Source: Rhizophagus clarus (Eukaryota > Glomeromycota > Glomeromycetes > Glomerales > Glomeraceae). Taken from it: DNA of 64,000 nt. Location of the stretch: positions 62,001-126,000 of the forward strand of contig BLAL01000221.1 in the NCBI GenBank assembly GCA_015698045.1. The letters run 5' to 3'. Position numbers and translations under genes: made by a program. Below, piece after piece: positions 63,852 through 64,000 of this stretch (positions within the stretch are counted from its first letter, which is position 1; each line of letters opens with the position of its first letter). The notes beneath the pieces are model-generated. The model worked only from the letters and a program-made list of their open reading frames with translations, made no database searches and was not told the origin of the DNA.

Positions 63852-64000
63852 ATTGTGTAGAAATTTTTCGCGTAGAAGACTATAATTTTGACACCTTTAT
63901 TCAAAGAGCTCTTTGTTGTTCTGGAAAAGGTGTCTGTCATATGTTTTATACTCCACTGATGCCATGTGATTGCACTAAGAATATTTAAACTCATCATGGC

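Noticed and set aside
63806..63997. Minus-strand 63-codon ORF upstream of the VapD-like gene
   Set aside because: It overlaps the start of the VapD-like frame, has no recognisable motif, and is more likely promoter or leader sequence.

Overview
The window is AT-rich eukaryotic DNA, gene-poor and crowded with repeats. Several protein families here look like those of arbuscular-mycorrhizal fungi (Glomeromycotina, Rhizophagus-like): a Gag-like protein with a coiled-coil companion, a retroposon protein carrying a WFPASW motif, a VapD-like protein and a Polinton/Maverick. The taxon is inferred from the look of these families, not proven. I saw no rRNA, tRNA or CRISPR array.

Layout. (1) 2-6547: the 3' part of one very large intronless coiled-coil gene, followed at once by a small mariner-type MITE. 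(2) 6.7-20.5 kb: almost no genes; it holds a broken conserved hypothetical gene, a Tc1-type MITE, a nested pair of inverted-repeat elements and a decayed Asn-rich ORF. (3) 20.5-25.2 kb: two independent insertions of a polyadenylated retroposon that encodes one protein and no reverse transcriptase; each has its own target-site duplication. (4) 25-35.7 kb: noncoding satellites, including a 4.1-kb inverted-repeat element packed with minisatellites. (5) 35,792-50,906: a complete but decayed Polinton/Maverick with 696-bp terminal inverted repeats and a 6-bp target duplication, itself inserted inside an older inverted-repeat element. (6) 51-58 kb: noncoding, with another minisatellite-bearing element and a polypurine tract. 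(7) 58,051-59,432: an apparently intact Tc1/mariner transposon. (8) 59.4-62.5 kb: a decayed relative of the retroposon protein, split by a 1.8-kb element carrying two tandem arrays. (9) 63,489-63,851: a VapD-like gene on the minus strand.

The Polinton is the most interesting unit. It has a D5-like helicase, protein-primed-type DNA polymerase B, an A32-like packaging ATPase, a retroviral-type integrase with chromodomain, and small zinc-ribbon proteins. I find no double-jelly-roll major capsid, penton or adenoviral-type protease. Their place is taken by a compact block of coiled-coil protein, retrotransposon-type Gag and retropepsin-like protease; Gag and protease are linked by a -1 frame overlap at a run of nine A. 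A second short protein near the right end resembles the Gag C-terminal domain. The helicase, polymerase and integrase are broken by stops, frameshifts and a transposon insertion, while the ATPase, coiled-coil and Gag frames are open.

A second theme is a class of non-autonomous elements (14.0, 39.2, 53.3 and 60.1 kb, probably also 30.2 kb). They have TA-ended inverted repeats and 8-bp target duplications, which is hAT-like, and carry internal minisatellites; three of them share a related palindromic array of about 80 bp despite different termini.
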